A program made the position numbers and the translations under genes. Below the pieces are notes generated by a model. It had not been told where the DNA came from. It did no database searches and saw only the letters and a program-made list of their open reading frames with translations. A stretch of DNA of 64,000 bases from Nocardioides perillae (GTDB taxonomy: Bacteria; Actinomycetota; Actinomycetes; Propionibacteriales; Nocardioidaceae). Below are positions 7,316 through 17,391 of this stretch, in pieces. Position 1 is the first letter of the stretch; each line of letters starts with the position of its first letter. The DNA is taken from the NCBI RefSeq assembly GCF_013409425.1, contig NZ_JACCAC010000001.1, positions 930,001 to 994,000 of the forward strand, in the 5' to 3' direction.

Positions 7316-9058
7316 TCAGCCCCCGAGCAGCGTGCGCACGCGCGGCGCGCCGAGCGCGAGGAAGAGCGTGGGCAGCCGCGGCCCGCGCTCGGCGTCGACG
7401 AGCAGCTGGTAGAGCAGCCGGAAGAACCGCTTCTGGTCGGCCTTGACCTCGTCGGTCGGGGCGTCGTCGAGACCCAGCCCGCGGCACAGCTTCGGCACGC
7501 CGTAGACGAGCGCGGTGGTCTCCTCGAGGTCGAGCTCGTCGGGCATGCGGTCGAGCAGCATGCGCAGCCAGAGCTCCTCGTCCTCGTCGAGGGCCGCGAG
7601 CCGTGCCGCGTCGGGCTCGCTGCGCACCGTCGTGCGCTCCTCGGCGGGCACGAAGTCCTGGGTCCAGGTCATCGCGCGGGTCAGCCTCGGCTCGAGGTCG
7701 TCGACCGAGTCGTGGTCGTGGCCGACGGAGGCCACGATCCGGCTGATCTGCTCGGCCGAGCCGGCGGTGACGTCGGCGACCGACGACAGCACGCGGAAGG
7801 GGACGACCACCGGCGGCGTGGGCAGCCGACCCGCGGTCGACGTCGAGGTGGCGCGCTCCCAGGCCAGCACCTGGGCGTCGCGCTTGGCGGGGTCGCCGGC
7901 CTTCTTCGTCAGCGCGTCCCACTCGTCGTAGAGCCGGACGACCTCGGGGCCGAAGTCGACCGTGAACGCCTGCTTGGGCTGGCGGCGGGCGTAGAGCCAG
8001 CGCAGGATCGGCGCCTCGAGCACCCGCAGCGCGTCGGCCGCGGTGGGCACACCGCCGCTCGACGACGACATCTTCTGCATGCCCGCGAAGCCGACGAAGG
8101 CGTAGGCGACGTAGCTGGGCGCGCGGAAGCCGAAGACCCGCTTCACCAGCTCCTTGCCGACGGTGTACGACGAGCCCGGCGTCGAGTGGTCGAGCCCACC
8201 CGGCTCGAAGTCGACGCCCTCGACCGACCAGCGCATGGGCCAGTCGACCTTCCACACCAGCTTGCCCTCGTGCTGCGTGGCGACGTTGGTGGTGCCGGTG
8301 AAGCCGCAGGAGGCGCAGGTGTAGTCGAGGTCGGTGGTCTCGTCGTCGTAGGCCGTGAGCTCGACGGTGTCGCGCCCGCACTGGCGGCAGTAGGGCTTGT
8401 AGGGGAAGCGTGCGAGCCCGGCGGCCCCGCCGGCCCCCGCCCCGTCCGCGACGGCGTCGAGGCCCTCGTCGTCGTCGGCGACCGAGTCGGCCAGCGCCGC
8501 GGCCTCCTGGGCGTCGTCGGTGACCGGCTCGGCCTTCTTGGTGCGGTGCTTCGCGAGCACCTCCTCGACGGTGTCGCGGTGGCGGATCGCGTGGAGCACC
8601 TGCTCGGTGTAGGCGCCGGCGCGGTAGCGCTCGGTCTGCGAGACCTCCTCCATCTCCACGCCGAGCTCGGCGAGCGCGTCGCGCAGCGGGGCCTTGAAGT
8701 GCTCGGCCCACGACGGGTGGCACTCCCAGGGGTCCGGCACGGCCGACAGCGGGCGGCCGATGTGCTCGCGCCACGACTCCGGCACGCCGGCCGGCACCTT
8801 GCGCAGCCGGTCGTAGTCGTCCCAGCTGTGCAGGTGGCGCACCGGCAGGCCGCGCCGGCGGATCTCCTCGGCGACGAGGTGGGGCGTGAGGAACTCGCGC
8901 AGGTTGCCGAGGTGGATCGGGCCCGACGGGCTCGCACCGGACGCGCAGGTGATGGGGCGGTCGGCGTCGCCGTGCTCGCGGGCGTGGCGCACCGCGTCGT
9001 CGGCGGCGCGCACGACCCAGTCGGTGAGTTCCTGCGGGCGTCGGTCCTGCGACGGCAT
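7316..9058 (-). CDS. lysS: Lysyl-tRNA synthetase, class I
   Basis: A 580-residue class I (archaeal-type) lysyl-tRNA synthetase that charges tRNA-Lys using ATP. The Rossmann-fold signatures are visible: the HIGH-like ASGASPSGPIHLGN (about residues 43-56) and the KMSKS-like MQKMSSSSGG. A zinc-ribbon insertion (CRQCG...CASCG) sits between them, and the C-terminal half has the helical anticodon-binding region of this class. It is unrelated to the class II LysRS found in most bacteria; several actinobacteria carry the class I form. ATG 9058 gives the normal N terminus, directly before the helix leading to the HIGH motif. An open frame extends further upstream but crosses the divergent regulator gene and is not coding. 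Confidence 0.94.
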   Translation of the reverse strand: MPSQDRRPQELTDWVVRAADDAVRHAREHGDADRPITCASGASPSGPIHLGNLREFLTPHLVAEEIRRRGLPVRHLHSWDDYDRLRKVPAGVPESWREHIGRPLSAVPDPWECHPSWAEHFKAPLRDALAELGVEMEEVSQTERYRAGAYTEQVLHAIRHRDTVEEVLAKHRTKKAEPVTDDAQEAAALADSVADDDEGLDAVADGAGAGGAAGLARFPYKPYCRQCGRDTVELTAYDDETTDLDYTCASCGFTGTTNVATQHEGKLVWKVDWPMRWSVEGVDFEPGGLDHSTPGSSYTVGKELVKRVFGFRAPSYVAYAFVGFAGMQKMSSSSGGVPTAADALRVLEAPILRWLYARRQPKQAFTVDFGPEVVRLYDEWDALTKKAGDPAKRDAQVLAWERATSTSTAGRLPTPPVVVPFRVLSSVADVTAGSAEQISRIVASVGHDHDSVDDLEPRLTRAMTWTQDFVPAEERTTVRSEPDAARLAALDEDEELWLRMLLDRMPDELDLEETTALVYGVPKLCRGLGLDDAPTDEVKADQKRFFRLLYQLLVDAERGPRLPTLFLALGAPRVRTLLGG

Positions 9059-9172
9059 GCGCGTGGGGCTCCTGCGGCTGGGGGACGGGGCGGTCGGCCA
9101 CGCTACCGGGTGGGGCCGACGACGACCGCAGCGCGACCCGACCGCTCGACCCTGAGGGGCCCGACACGGGAG

Positions 9173-9212
9173 AGGGCGCCGGAACCGTCCCCTGCGGCGG
9201 TTCCGGCGCCCT
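9173..9212. other. Perfect 15-bp hairpin between divergent genes
   Basis: The arms AGGGCGCCGGAACCG (9173-9187) and CGGTTCCGGCGCCCT (9198-9212) are perfectly complementary around a 10-nt loop. It resembles an intrinsic terminator without a clear T-tract, but no annotated gene ends here. It could terminate a small untranslated RNA or form a leader structure of lysS, whose start lies 115 bp away. Confidence 0.7.
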
Positions 9213-9365
9213 GTGTGCACCAGCTCGACGTCCCACCCCCCGGTAGTCCGTCTCGCAGCACGTCGCATCCCCCGCGGTGCGGCTGGTGCGCTGGTGCGGC
9301 CACCATTCTGGGTGTGGCCGGTCCCGGCCAGGTGGTTCCTACAAGCCTCTGTCACGAAGTTGCCA

Positions 9366-9371
9366 TATGAT
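9366..9371 (+). promoter_or_regulatory. Leaderless-type -10 element (TATGAT)
   Basis: TATGAT, close to the consensus, ends 5 nt before ATG 9377. It implies a transcript starting at or very near the start codon of the regulator. No good -35 is seen. Confidence 0.5.
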
Positions 9372-9376
9372 GCGGC

Positions 9377-10372
9377 ATGCCGCCGCGCCCGCAACCCGTC
9401 TCCGCGCTCACCGCGCTGGGCTTCTCCGCCGCCATCGACCGGCTCTACCAGCGCCTGCAGGGCCAGAGCGGGCGGGAGCTGGTCTCGGTCGCCGCGAGCC
9501 TGGGGTCGACGCCCGAGGAGGTCGTCGAGGAGCTCGCGCCGCTCGTCGAGCACGGCATCGTGCGCTTCGAGGACGACCGCGTGCACGTGCTCGACCCGCT
9601 CGGCGCGGTGGCGGTCGTGCTGCAGCAGCACGCCGAGGCCACCGCCCGGGTGCGCCAGGGACTCGACCTGGTCGCGGGCGCGCTGCCCTTCGTCGCCGCC
9701 CTCGGCGCCAAGCCCGCGCCCGGCCAGGTGCACGGCGTCGAGCCGATCGACGGCGAGGTCAGCTCGGGCGGCCAGCCCGTGGCGCTGCTGACCGACCTCA
9801 TCATGCGGGGCAAGGGCGAACTGATGTGGCTGCGCCCCGACGCCTGGCGGCTTCCGCGCGAGGACCTCATGGCCGAGGTGGTGCGGCAGGTGGTGCGCTC
9901 GGGGCGGCGCTCGCGGGCGATCTACCCCGCCCGTGCGCTCACCGAGGCCCCCCACACGCTGCGCCACCGCGCCGAGGCCGGCGAGGAGATCCGGGTCGTG
10001 CCCGAGCTGCCGTCGCGGATGTTCGTCATCGGGACGACCCACCTCATCCTCCCCGAGCCGCTCGGCATGTCCGACGAGCCGCGCACCCTCACCCGCCAGC
10101 GGGGGCTCGTCGAGCTCGGCACCTGGCTCTTCGAGACATTGTGGGAGCGCGCCGCGACGGTGCCCGAGCTCGACCGGGGCCAGGCGCGCCCGGACCTGCG
10201 CCGCTCGCTGCTGCAGCTGCTCGCCGCCGGGCAGCAGGACGAGCAGATCGCCCGCACGCTGGGCGTCAGCCTGCGCACGGTGCGCCGGCGGATCGCCGGG
10301 CTCATGAGCGACGTCGGGGCCGACACCCGGCTGCAGCTCGGGGTCGAGGCGGTGCGCCGCGGCTGGCTGTGA
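9377..10372 (+). CDS. Transcriptional regulator with N-terminal winged helix and C-terminal LuxR-type HTH
   Basis: A 331-residue regulator. The first 75 residues look like a TrmB-type winged helix (DRLYQRLQGQSGRELVSVAASLGSTPEEVVEEL, then a wing IVRFEDDRVHVLD). The C-terminal 60 residues form a LuxR/GerE-like HTH (LLAAGQQDEQIARTLGVSLRTVRRRIAGLM, about 281-310). The middle region, about 200 residues with GELMWLRPDAWRLPRE and TTHLILPEPL, resembles the phospholipase-D-like sensor fold seen in TrmB-related regulators. The ligand is unknown. It is divergent from lysS and probably leaderless. Such two-HTH regulators are common in actinobacteria, often in several paralogues. Confidence 0.82.
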   Translation: MPPRPQPVSALTALGFSAAIDRLYQRLQGQSGRELVSVAASLGSTPEEVVEELAPLVEHGIVRFEDDRVHVLDPLGAVAVVLQQHAEATARVRQGLDLVAGALPFVAALGAKPAPGQVHGVEPIDGEVSSGGQPVALLTDLIMRGKGELMWLRPDAWRLPREDLMAEVVRQVVRSGRRSRAIYPARALTEAPHTLRHRAEAGEEIRVVPELPSRMFVIGTTHLILPEPLGMSDEPRTLTRQRGLVELGTWLFETLWERAATVPELDRGQARPDLRRSLLQLLAAGQQDEQIARTLGVSLRTVRRRIAGLMSDVGADTRLQLGVEAVRRGWL

Positions 10373-10384
10373 CGCGGTCGGTGA

Positions 10385-12769
<2,385 letters not shown>

Positions 12770-12796
12770 CCGGGGTCGCCGCCGCCCGAGGTCCGC

Positions 12797-13426
12797 TCAG
12801 CGCGGCTGCACGACCGCACCGAAGAGCTCCGCGCCGGTCGCGACCAGGCCGTCGCGGTCGAGGTCGACCTCGCCGAGCAGCCAGGCGGCGACCAGCTCGG
12901 CCAGCCCCGCGACGTACACCAGGCCGCGCAGGCGCGCGCCCTCGGAGCCCGTCGGCAGGTCGTAGAGCCGGGCCGCCTCGTCCGCGACGAGCGTGGCGAA
13001 GGTGCCGAGCAGCTCGTGGCGCCGGGCGCGCAGGGCCGCGTTGGCCGCGCTCTCGACGACCACCACCCGGCCCTTGGCGGGGTCGTCGGCGACCAGGTCG
13101 ACCACCGCGGCGAGCCCGGCGCGCACGCGGTCGGCGGCCCCCGCCCCGTCGGACGACGCGATCGCGTCGAGCGCCACCGCCGCGACCTCGTCGCTGACCG
13201 CGTCGAGGGCGGCCACCAACGCCTCGTCGCGGCCCCGGAAGGACTCGTAGAAGTAGCGCTCGGTCAGCCCCGCCCGCGCGCACACGGCCGTCATCGTCAC
13301 CGCCGCCTCGCCCTGCTCGCCCAGCACCGCGACCGTGGCCGCGACCAGGCGGGCCCGCCGCTCCGCCGCGCGCTCCGCGGCCGACCGCCCGGCGTACTGC
13401 CGAGGGGCTGTGGGGGAGTCGGGCAC
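12797..13426 (-). CDS. TetR-family transcriptional repressor
   Basis: A 209-residue TetR/AcrR-type regulator with a typical N-terminal HTH (ERRARLVAATVAVLGEQGEAAVTMTAVCARAGLTERYFYESF, about residues 20-62) and an alpha-helical ligand-binding domain. It is read away from the P450-SDR pair, and the 94-bp gap between them contains a perfect 9-6-9 palindrome overlapping the P450 promoter, so it is most likely the repressor of that pair. The inducing ligand is unknown; a hydrophobic P450 substrate is plausible. The GTG at 13426 gives a 20-residue arm before the HTH, normal for this family. Confidence 0.9.
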   Translation of the reverse strand: MPDSPTAPRQYAGRSAAERAAERRARLVAATVAVLGEQGEAAVTMTAVCARAGLTERYFYESFRGRDEALVAALDAVSDEVAAVALDAIASSDGAGAADRVRAGLAAVVDLVADDPAKGRVVVVESAANAALRARRHELLGTFATLVADEAARLYDLPTGSEGARLRGLVYVAGLAELVAAWLLGEVDLDRDGLVATGAELFGAVVQPR

Positions 13427-13453
13427 GAGCCGATGGTCGCAGACGCGCGCCCG

Positions 13454-13483
13454 TTGACACCGGCGTGGCCCCGGTCACAGACT
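13454..13483 (+). promoter_or_regulatory. Promoter of the P450-SDR pair
   Basis: A consensus -35 TTGACA (13454-13459) is followed after 18 bp by CAGACT (13478-13483), a weak -10. The TetR-type operator begins 2 bp downstream, so bound repressor would block transcription initiation or escape. Confidence 0.55.
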
Positions 13484-13485
13484 GC

Positions 13486-13509
13486 ATCTGACAGAGTCGC
13501 CTGTCAGAT
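13486..13509. promoter_or_regulatory. TetR-type operator, perfect 9-6-9 palindrome
   Basis: ATCTGACAG (13486-13494) and CTGTCAGAT (13501-13509) are perfectly inverted around AGTCGC. It lies between the P450 -10 and its ribosome-binding site (AGGAG, 8 bp before GTG), and upstream of the divergent TetR gene. It is therefore placed to repress both. Confidence 0.82.
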
Positions 13510-13520
13510 CAGGAGCCGCC

Positions 13521-14951
13521 GTGCCCGTCCTGCCCCGCCTCGTCGCCGCCCTCCCGCCGACCGTGGTGGGTCGCGTGCCCTACGCCGGCCCCACGCTGGA
13601 GTACCTCGCCGACCCGCTCGGCATGATGCAGCGCCGCCACGACACGCACGGCCCCGTCAGCCACGCCCGCTTCCTCGGCAAGCCGTGGACGATCCTGGTG
13701 GGCCCCGACGCCTGCGACCACGCGCTGCGCAACCCCGACAAGGCCTTCGCCAGCGGCCCGGGCTGGGGCGAGCTGGTCGGCCCGTTCTTCGACCGTGGGC
13801 TGATGCTGCTCGACTTCGAGGAGCACCTCGGCCACCGCCGGCTCATGCAGCAGGCATTCACGCGCCAGCGCCTCGAGGGCTACGCCGGTGCGCTGGGGCC
13901 GGCGGTCTCCGCCGGGCTCGACGCGTGGCCGGTCGCGGCCGGCGCCCGCGGCTTCCCGGCCTACCCCGCGCTCAAGCAGCTCACGCTCGAGCTCGCGACG
14001 CAGGTGCTCCTCGGCGCCCCGCCGGTCGAGCAGCGCAGCGCCGCCGAGCGCGCCGAGCTCACCGCGGTCAACCGCGCCTTCGTCGACTGCGTCCAGGCCG
14101 CGACCGCCTTCGTGCGCGCGCCTGTGCCCGGCACCCGGTGGGGCAGGGCGCTGCGGGGCCGCCGCCTCCTCGAGCAGTACGCCGGGCGCCAGGTCGCCGC
14201 GCGCCGTGCGGCGGGCGTCGAGGGCGACGACACGCTGCTCGGCGCGCTGCTCGCCGCGCGCGACGACGACGGCGCCACCTTCGACGACCGCGCGGTCGTC
14301 GACCACCTCGTCTTCCTGCTCATGGCCGCGCACGACACCTCGACGCTCACCACCTCGACCGTCCTCGACCAGCTCGGGCGCCACCCGGGGTGGCAGGAGC
14401 GGCTGCGGGAGGAGGCCGCGCACCTGCCCGACCGGCCGTCGCTGGCCGAGGTCGAGGCGCTGCCCTCCTTCGACCTGGTCTTCCGCGAGGCGCTGCGCCT
14501 CGTGCCGCCCGTGCCGGTGCTCGCCCGCAAGACGGTGGAGGAGACCGAGGTGCTCGGCGAGCGGGTGCCCGCGGGCCGGCTCACCGCGGTGATGCTGCAC
14601 CTGTCCCACCACGACCCCGCGCTGTGGGACGAGCCGCACCGCTTCGACCCCGAGCGCTTCGCCGAGGGCCGGCGCGAGGACAAGCGGCACCGCGCCCAGT
14701 GGGAGCCCTTCGGCGGCGGGGTGCACAAGTGCCTGGGCCTCCACTTCGCCGGTCTCGAGGTGAAGCTGCTGGTCCACCAGGCGCTGCGCCGGTGGCGCTG
14801 GACCACGCCGCGAGCGACCCCGACGCCGCTGAGCTACCTCTCGCTGCCCGTGCCGCTCGACGGCCTCCCGCTCGACCTGCAGCCGCTCGGTCGCGCCCGA
14901 CCCGCCAGCCCGACCCGACCCGCCAGCCCGACGCAAGGAGTGCCCGCATGA
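13521..14951 (+). CDS. Cytochrome P450
   Basis: A 476-residue heme-thiolate monooxygenase. Visible signatures are the I-helix AAHDTST (about residues 272-278, with Ala where the oxygen-binding Gly is usual), the ExxR motif in FREALRLVP (about 319-327), the PERF segment FDPERFAEG, and the heme-binding FGGGVHKCLG (about 396-405) with the axial Cys. The overall pattern resembles class E, CYP51-like P450s; the substrate cannot be deduced. No ferredoxin or reductase gene is adjacent. Translation is coupled to the SDR gene by an ATGA overlap, which suggests that one oxidises a hydroxyl made by the other. The last 20 residues contain a short PASPTR repeat. Confidence 0.93.
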   Translation: MPVLPRLVAALPPTVVGRVPYAGPTLEYLADPLGMMQRRHDTHGPVSHARFLGKPWTILVGPDACDHALRNPDKAFASGPGWGELVGPFFDRGLMLLDFEEHLGHRRLMQQAFTRQRLEGYAGALGPAVSAGLDAWPVAAGARGFPAYPALKQLTLELATQVLLGAPPVEQRSAAERAELTAVNRAFVDCVQAATAFVRAPVPGTRWGRALRGRRLLEQYAGRQVAARRAAGVEGDDTLLGALLAARDDDGATFDDRAVVDHLVFLLMAAHDTSTLTTSTVLDQLGRHPGWQERLREEAAHLPDRPSLAEVEALPSFDLVFREALRLVPPVPVLARKTVEETEVLGERVPAGRLTAVMLHLSHHDPALWDEPHRFDPERFAEGRREDKRHRAQWEPFGGGVHKCLGLHFAGLEVKLLVHQALRRWRWTTPRATPTPLSYLSLPVPLDGLPLDLQPLGRARPASPTRPASPTQGVPA

Positions 14952-15931
14952 CCCGCTCGCCCCTCTCCCGCCTCGCCGCCCACGTGCCCGGCCGCCGCCC
15001 CGAGCGCGACCTCGCCGGCCTCGTCGTGCTGGTGACCGGCGGCGCCCGCGGCATCGGCGCCGCGACCGCCGCGCGGCTCTCGGCCGCCGGTGCCCGGGTC
15101 GCGATCGGCGACCGCGACGCCGACCTGGCGAGCGAGACGGCCTCGGAGCTCGACGCCGCCGCCCGGCGCGCCGGGCGAGGCGGGCAGGTCGTGGCGGCGC
15201 CGCTCGACGTCACCGACGAGGCCTCGTGGGCCGCGTTCACCGACGCGGTCGCCCACCTCGGACCGGTCGACGTGCTCGTCAACAACGCCGGTGTCATGCC
15301 GCTGGGCCCCGCGCTCGAGGAGGCCGACGCCGTCAGCCGCACCATCCTCGACGTCAACGTGCTCGGCGTCGTGCTCGGCACCAAGGCCGTCGGCCCGGCG
15401 ATGGTCGCGCGCGGGCGCGGCCAGCTGGTCAACGTCGCCAGCGCCGTCGGCCGGATCGCGGCCCCGGGTGGTGCGACCTACTCGGCGTCGAAGTTCGCCG
15501 TCGTCGGCTACAGCGAGGCGCTGCGCGGTGAGCTGCGCCCCCACGGCGTCGACGTCTCGCTGGTGCTCCCCACGGTCGTGCTCACCGAGCTCTCGGCCGG
15601 GGTCGAGGCGGCCAAGGGCATCGAGCCGGTCACCGCCGACGACGTCGCCGAGGTCGTCGAGTCGACGATCCGGCGCCCGCAGCCCGAGCTGTGGGTGCCG
15701 CGCTGGACCCGCCACCTCACCCGCACGACGCAGGCGCTGCCGCGGCCGGTGCAGGACGCGATGGCCCGGGCCTTCGGCACCGACCACGTGCTCGCCGACG
15801 CCGACCCGGCGGCGCGCGCCGCCTACGAGGCCCGGGCCCGCGGCAGCAGGCCCGCTGCGGTGCCGGGCGAGGTGTCGGGCGGGGAGGCCAGCGAGGAGAC
15901 CAGCGAGGAGGCGTCCGCGCGCGTCGGCTGA
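14948..15931 (+). CDS. Short-chain dehydrogenase/reductase (SDR)
   Basis: A 327-residue classical SDR oxidoreductase using NAD(P). The cofactor motif TGGARGIGAAT (about residues 31-41), the NNAG tetrad (about 111-114), a catalytic Ser in NVASAVGRI, and YSASK (about 178-182) are all present. The basic residue after the second strand is absent (GDRDADL has Asp), which favours NAD. The C terminus is extended by about 60 residues ending in a Glu/Ser-rich tail (GGEASEETSEEAS). AAGGAG precedes the ATG, which overlaps the P450 stop as ATGA. Together with the P450 and TetR genes it forms a small inducible oxidation unit. Confidence 0.93.
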   Translation: MTRSPLSRLAAHVPGRRPERDLAGLVVLVTGGARGIGAATAARLSAAGARVAIGDRDADLASETASELDAAARRAGRGGQVVAAPLDVTDEASWAAFTDAVAHLGPVDVLVNNAGVMPLGPALEEADAVSRTILDVNVLGVVLGTKAVGPAMVARGRGQLVNVASAVGRIAAPGGATYSASKFAVVGYSEALRGELRPHGVDVSLVLPTVVLTELSAGVEAAKGIEPVTADDVAEVVESTIRRPQPELWVPRWTRHLTRTTQALPRPVQDAMARAFGTDHVLADADPAARAAYEARARGSRPAAVPGEVSGGEASEETSEEASARVG

Positions 15932-15955
15932 GTCGGTCCGGGCGCCGGGCGCGGA

Positions 15956-15961
15956 TAGCAT
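15956..15961 (+). promoter_or_regulatory. Leaderless-type -10 of purD (TAGCAT)
   Basis: TAGCAT ends 8 nt before GTG 15970. The TG of its end also forms an out-of-frame ATG at 15960, which is not the start. Confidence 0.5.
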
Positions 15962-15969
15962 GGCCGCCC

Positions 15970-17391
15970 GTGAGCGACACCCTGCCGCCCGACGCCCCGA
16001 CCGACCACCGCGCCGCGACCGACGCGACGGCGCGGCCCGAGGGCGGCGCGACCGTCCTCGTCGTCGGCCCCGGTGGCCGTGAGCACGCGCTCGCCCGGGC
16101 GCTGGCCCAGGACCCGCTCGTCGCCGCGGTCCACGTCGCCCCGGGCAACCCCGGCGCGGCCGAGGTGGCGACGCTTCACGCCGTCGACACCCTCGACGGC
16201 ACGGCGGTCGCCGCGCTCGCCACCCGCCTGGGCGCCGACCTGGTCGTCGTCGGCCCGGAGGCCCCGCTCGTCGCGGGTGTCGCCGACGCCGTCACCGCGG
16301 CCGGGGTCCCGTGCTTCGGACCGTCCCGCGAGGCCGCGCGGCTCGAGGGCTCGAAGGCGTTCGCGAAGGAGGTGATGGCCGCCGCCGGCGTGCCCACCGC
16401 CGAGGCCCGGGTCTGCCGCACCCCCGACGAGGTCGCGGCCGCCCTCGACGCGTTCGGTGCGCCGTACGTCGTGAAGGACGACGGCCTCGCCGCCGGCAAG
16501 GGCGTCGTCGTCACCTCCGACCGGCAGGAGGCGCTGGACCACGCGGCGGGCTGCGAGCAGGTCGTCGTCGAGGACTACCTCGACGGGCCCGAGGTCTCCC
16601 TCTTCGCCGTCACCGACGGCACCACCGTCGTGCCGCTGCAGCCCGCCCAGGACTTCAAGCGCATCGGCGACGGCGACACCGGGCCCAACACCGGGGGCAT
16701 GGGCGCCTACACGCCGCTGCCCTGGGCGCCGGCCGGGCTGGTCGAGGAGGTCCACCGCGACGTCCTGCAGCCGACCGTCGACGAGATGGCGCGGCGCGGC
16801 ACCCCCTTCCGCGGCCTGCTGTACGCCGGGCTGGCGCTCACCTCGCGCGGCACCCGCGTCGTGGAGTTCAACGCCCGCTTCGGCGACCCCGAGACCCAGG
16901 CGCTGATGGCGCTGCTCGACTCCTCGCCCTACGTGCTGCTGCACGCGGCGGCGACCGGGCGGCTGCACGAGGTGCCGGCGCCGGTGTGGAAGCCGGGTGC
17001 GGCCGTCGCGGTGGTCATGGCCTCCGCGGGCTACCCCGCCTCCTCGTCCAGCGGCGACGTGGTCGTCGGCACCGAGACGCTCGCCGCCGACCCGGCCGTG
17101 CACGTCGTGCATGCCGGCACCGCCCGCGACGCCGAGGGCCGCCTGGTCACCGCCGGCGGTCGCGTGCTCGCCGTCACCGCGGTCGGCTCCGACCTCGCCG
17201 ACGCGCGCGCGAAGGCCTACGAGGGCGTGCACCACGTCGCCTTCCCCGGGGCGCAGTGGCGCACCGACATCGCCCAGGCGGCCGCGCAGGCCGCTGGCCC
17301 GTCCGCTGCCCCGACCGCCGACCTGACCGCCGCCCCGACCGCCGACCCGACCGCCGACCCGACCGCCGCCCAGGAGGCGACCCAGCCGTGA
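15970..17391 (+). CDS. purD: Phosphoribosylamine--glycine ligase (GAR synthetase)
   Basis: A 473-residue ATP-grasp enzyme joining phosphoribosylamine and glycine, step 2 of purine synthesis. The core begins at TVLVVGPGGREHALARAL (about residues 23-40). The ATP-grasp signatures VVKDDGLAAGKGVVV, NTGGMGAYTPLPW and VVEFNARFGDPETQALM are intact. It is longer than usual at both ends: 20 extra N-terminal residues and a tail of Ala/Pro/Thr/Asp repeats encoded by five 12-bp units (17311-17370). GTG 15970 is chosen from the TAGCAT -10 element 8 nt upstream. The stop overlaps the purB start (GTGA), so the two are translationally coupled. Confidence 0.96.
   Translation: MSDTLPPDAPTDHRAATDATARPEGGATVLVVGPGGREHALARALAQDPLVAAVHVAPGNPGAAEVATLHAVDTLDGTAVAALATRLGADLVVVGPEAPLVAGVADAVTAAGVPCFGPSREAARLEGSKAFAKEVMAAAGVPTAEARVCRTPDEVAAALDAFGAPYVVKDDGLAAGKGVVVTSDRQEALDHAAGCEQVVVEDYLDGPEVSLFAVTDGTTVVPLQPAQDFKRIGDGDTGPNTGGMGAYTPLPWAPAGLVEEVHRDVLQPTVDEMARRGTPFRGLLYAGLALTSRGTRVVEFNARFGDPETQALMALLDSSPYVLLHAAATGRLHEVPAPVWKPGAAVAVVMASAGYPASSSSGDVVVGTETLAADPAVHVVHAGTARDAEGRLVTAGGRVLAVTAVGSDLADARAKAYEGVHHVAFPGAQWRTDIAQAAAQAAGPSAAPTADLTAAPTADPTADPTAAQEATQP
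17311..17370 (+). repeat. Five 12-bp tandem repeats in the purD 3' end
   Basis: Units of the type CCGACCGCCGAC at 17311, 17323, 17335, 17347 and 17359 are in frame and encode PTA(D/A)-type tetrapeptides in a tail that lies beyond the conserved PurD fold. Copy number may vary between strains without harming the enzyme. Confidence 0.75.

Larger units (their letters stand above)
9059..9376. other. 318-bp divergent intergenic region
   Basis: No protein or RNA gene is recognised between the divergently read lysS and the two-HTH regulator. It holds the strong hairpin at 9173-9212 and a -10-like element before the regulator. The hairpin's position between two 5' ends is unexplained. Confidence 0.6.

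Noticed and set aside
9059..10042. Upstream extension of the lysS frame
   Set aside because: It crosses the divergent regulator gene and the hairpin region. ATG 9058 gives the standard class I LysRS N terminus.
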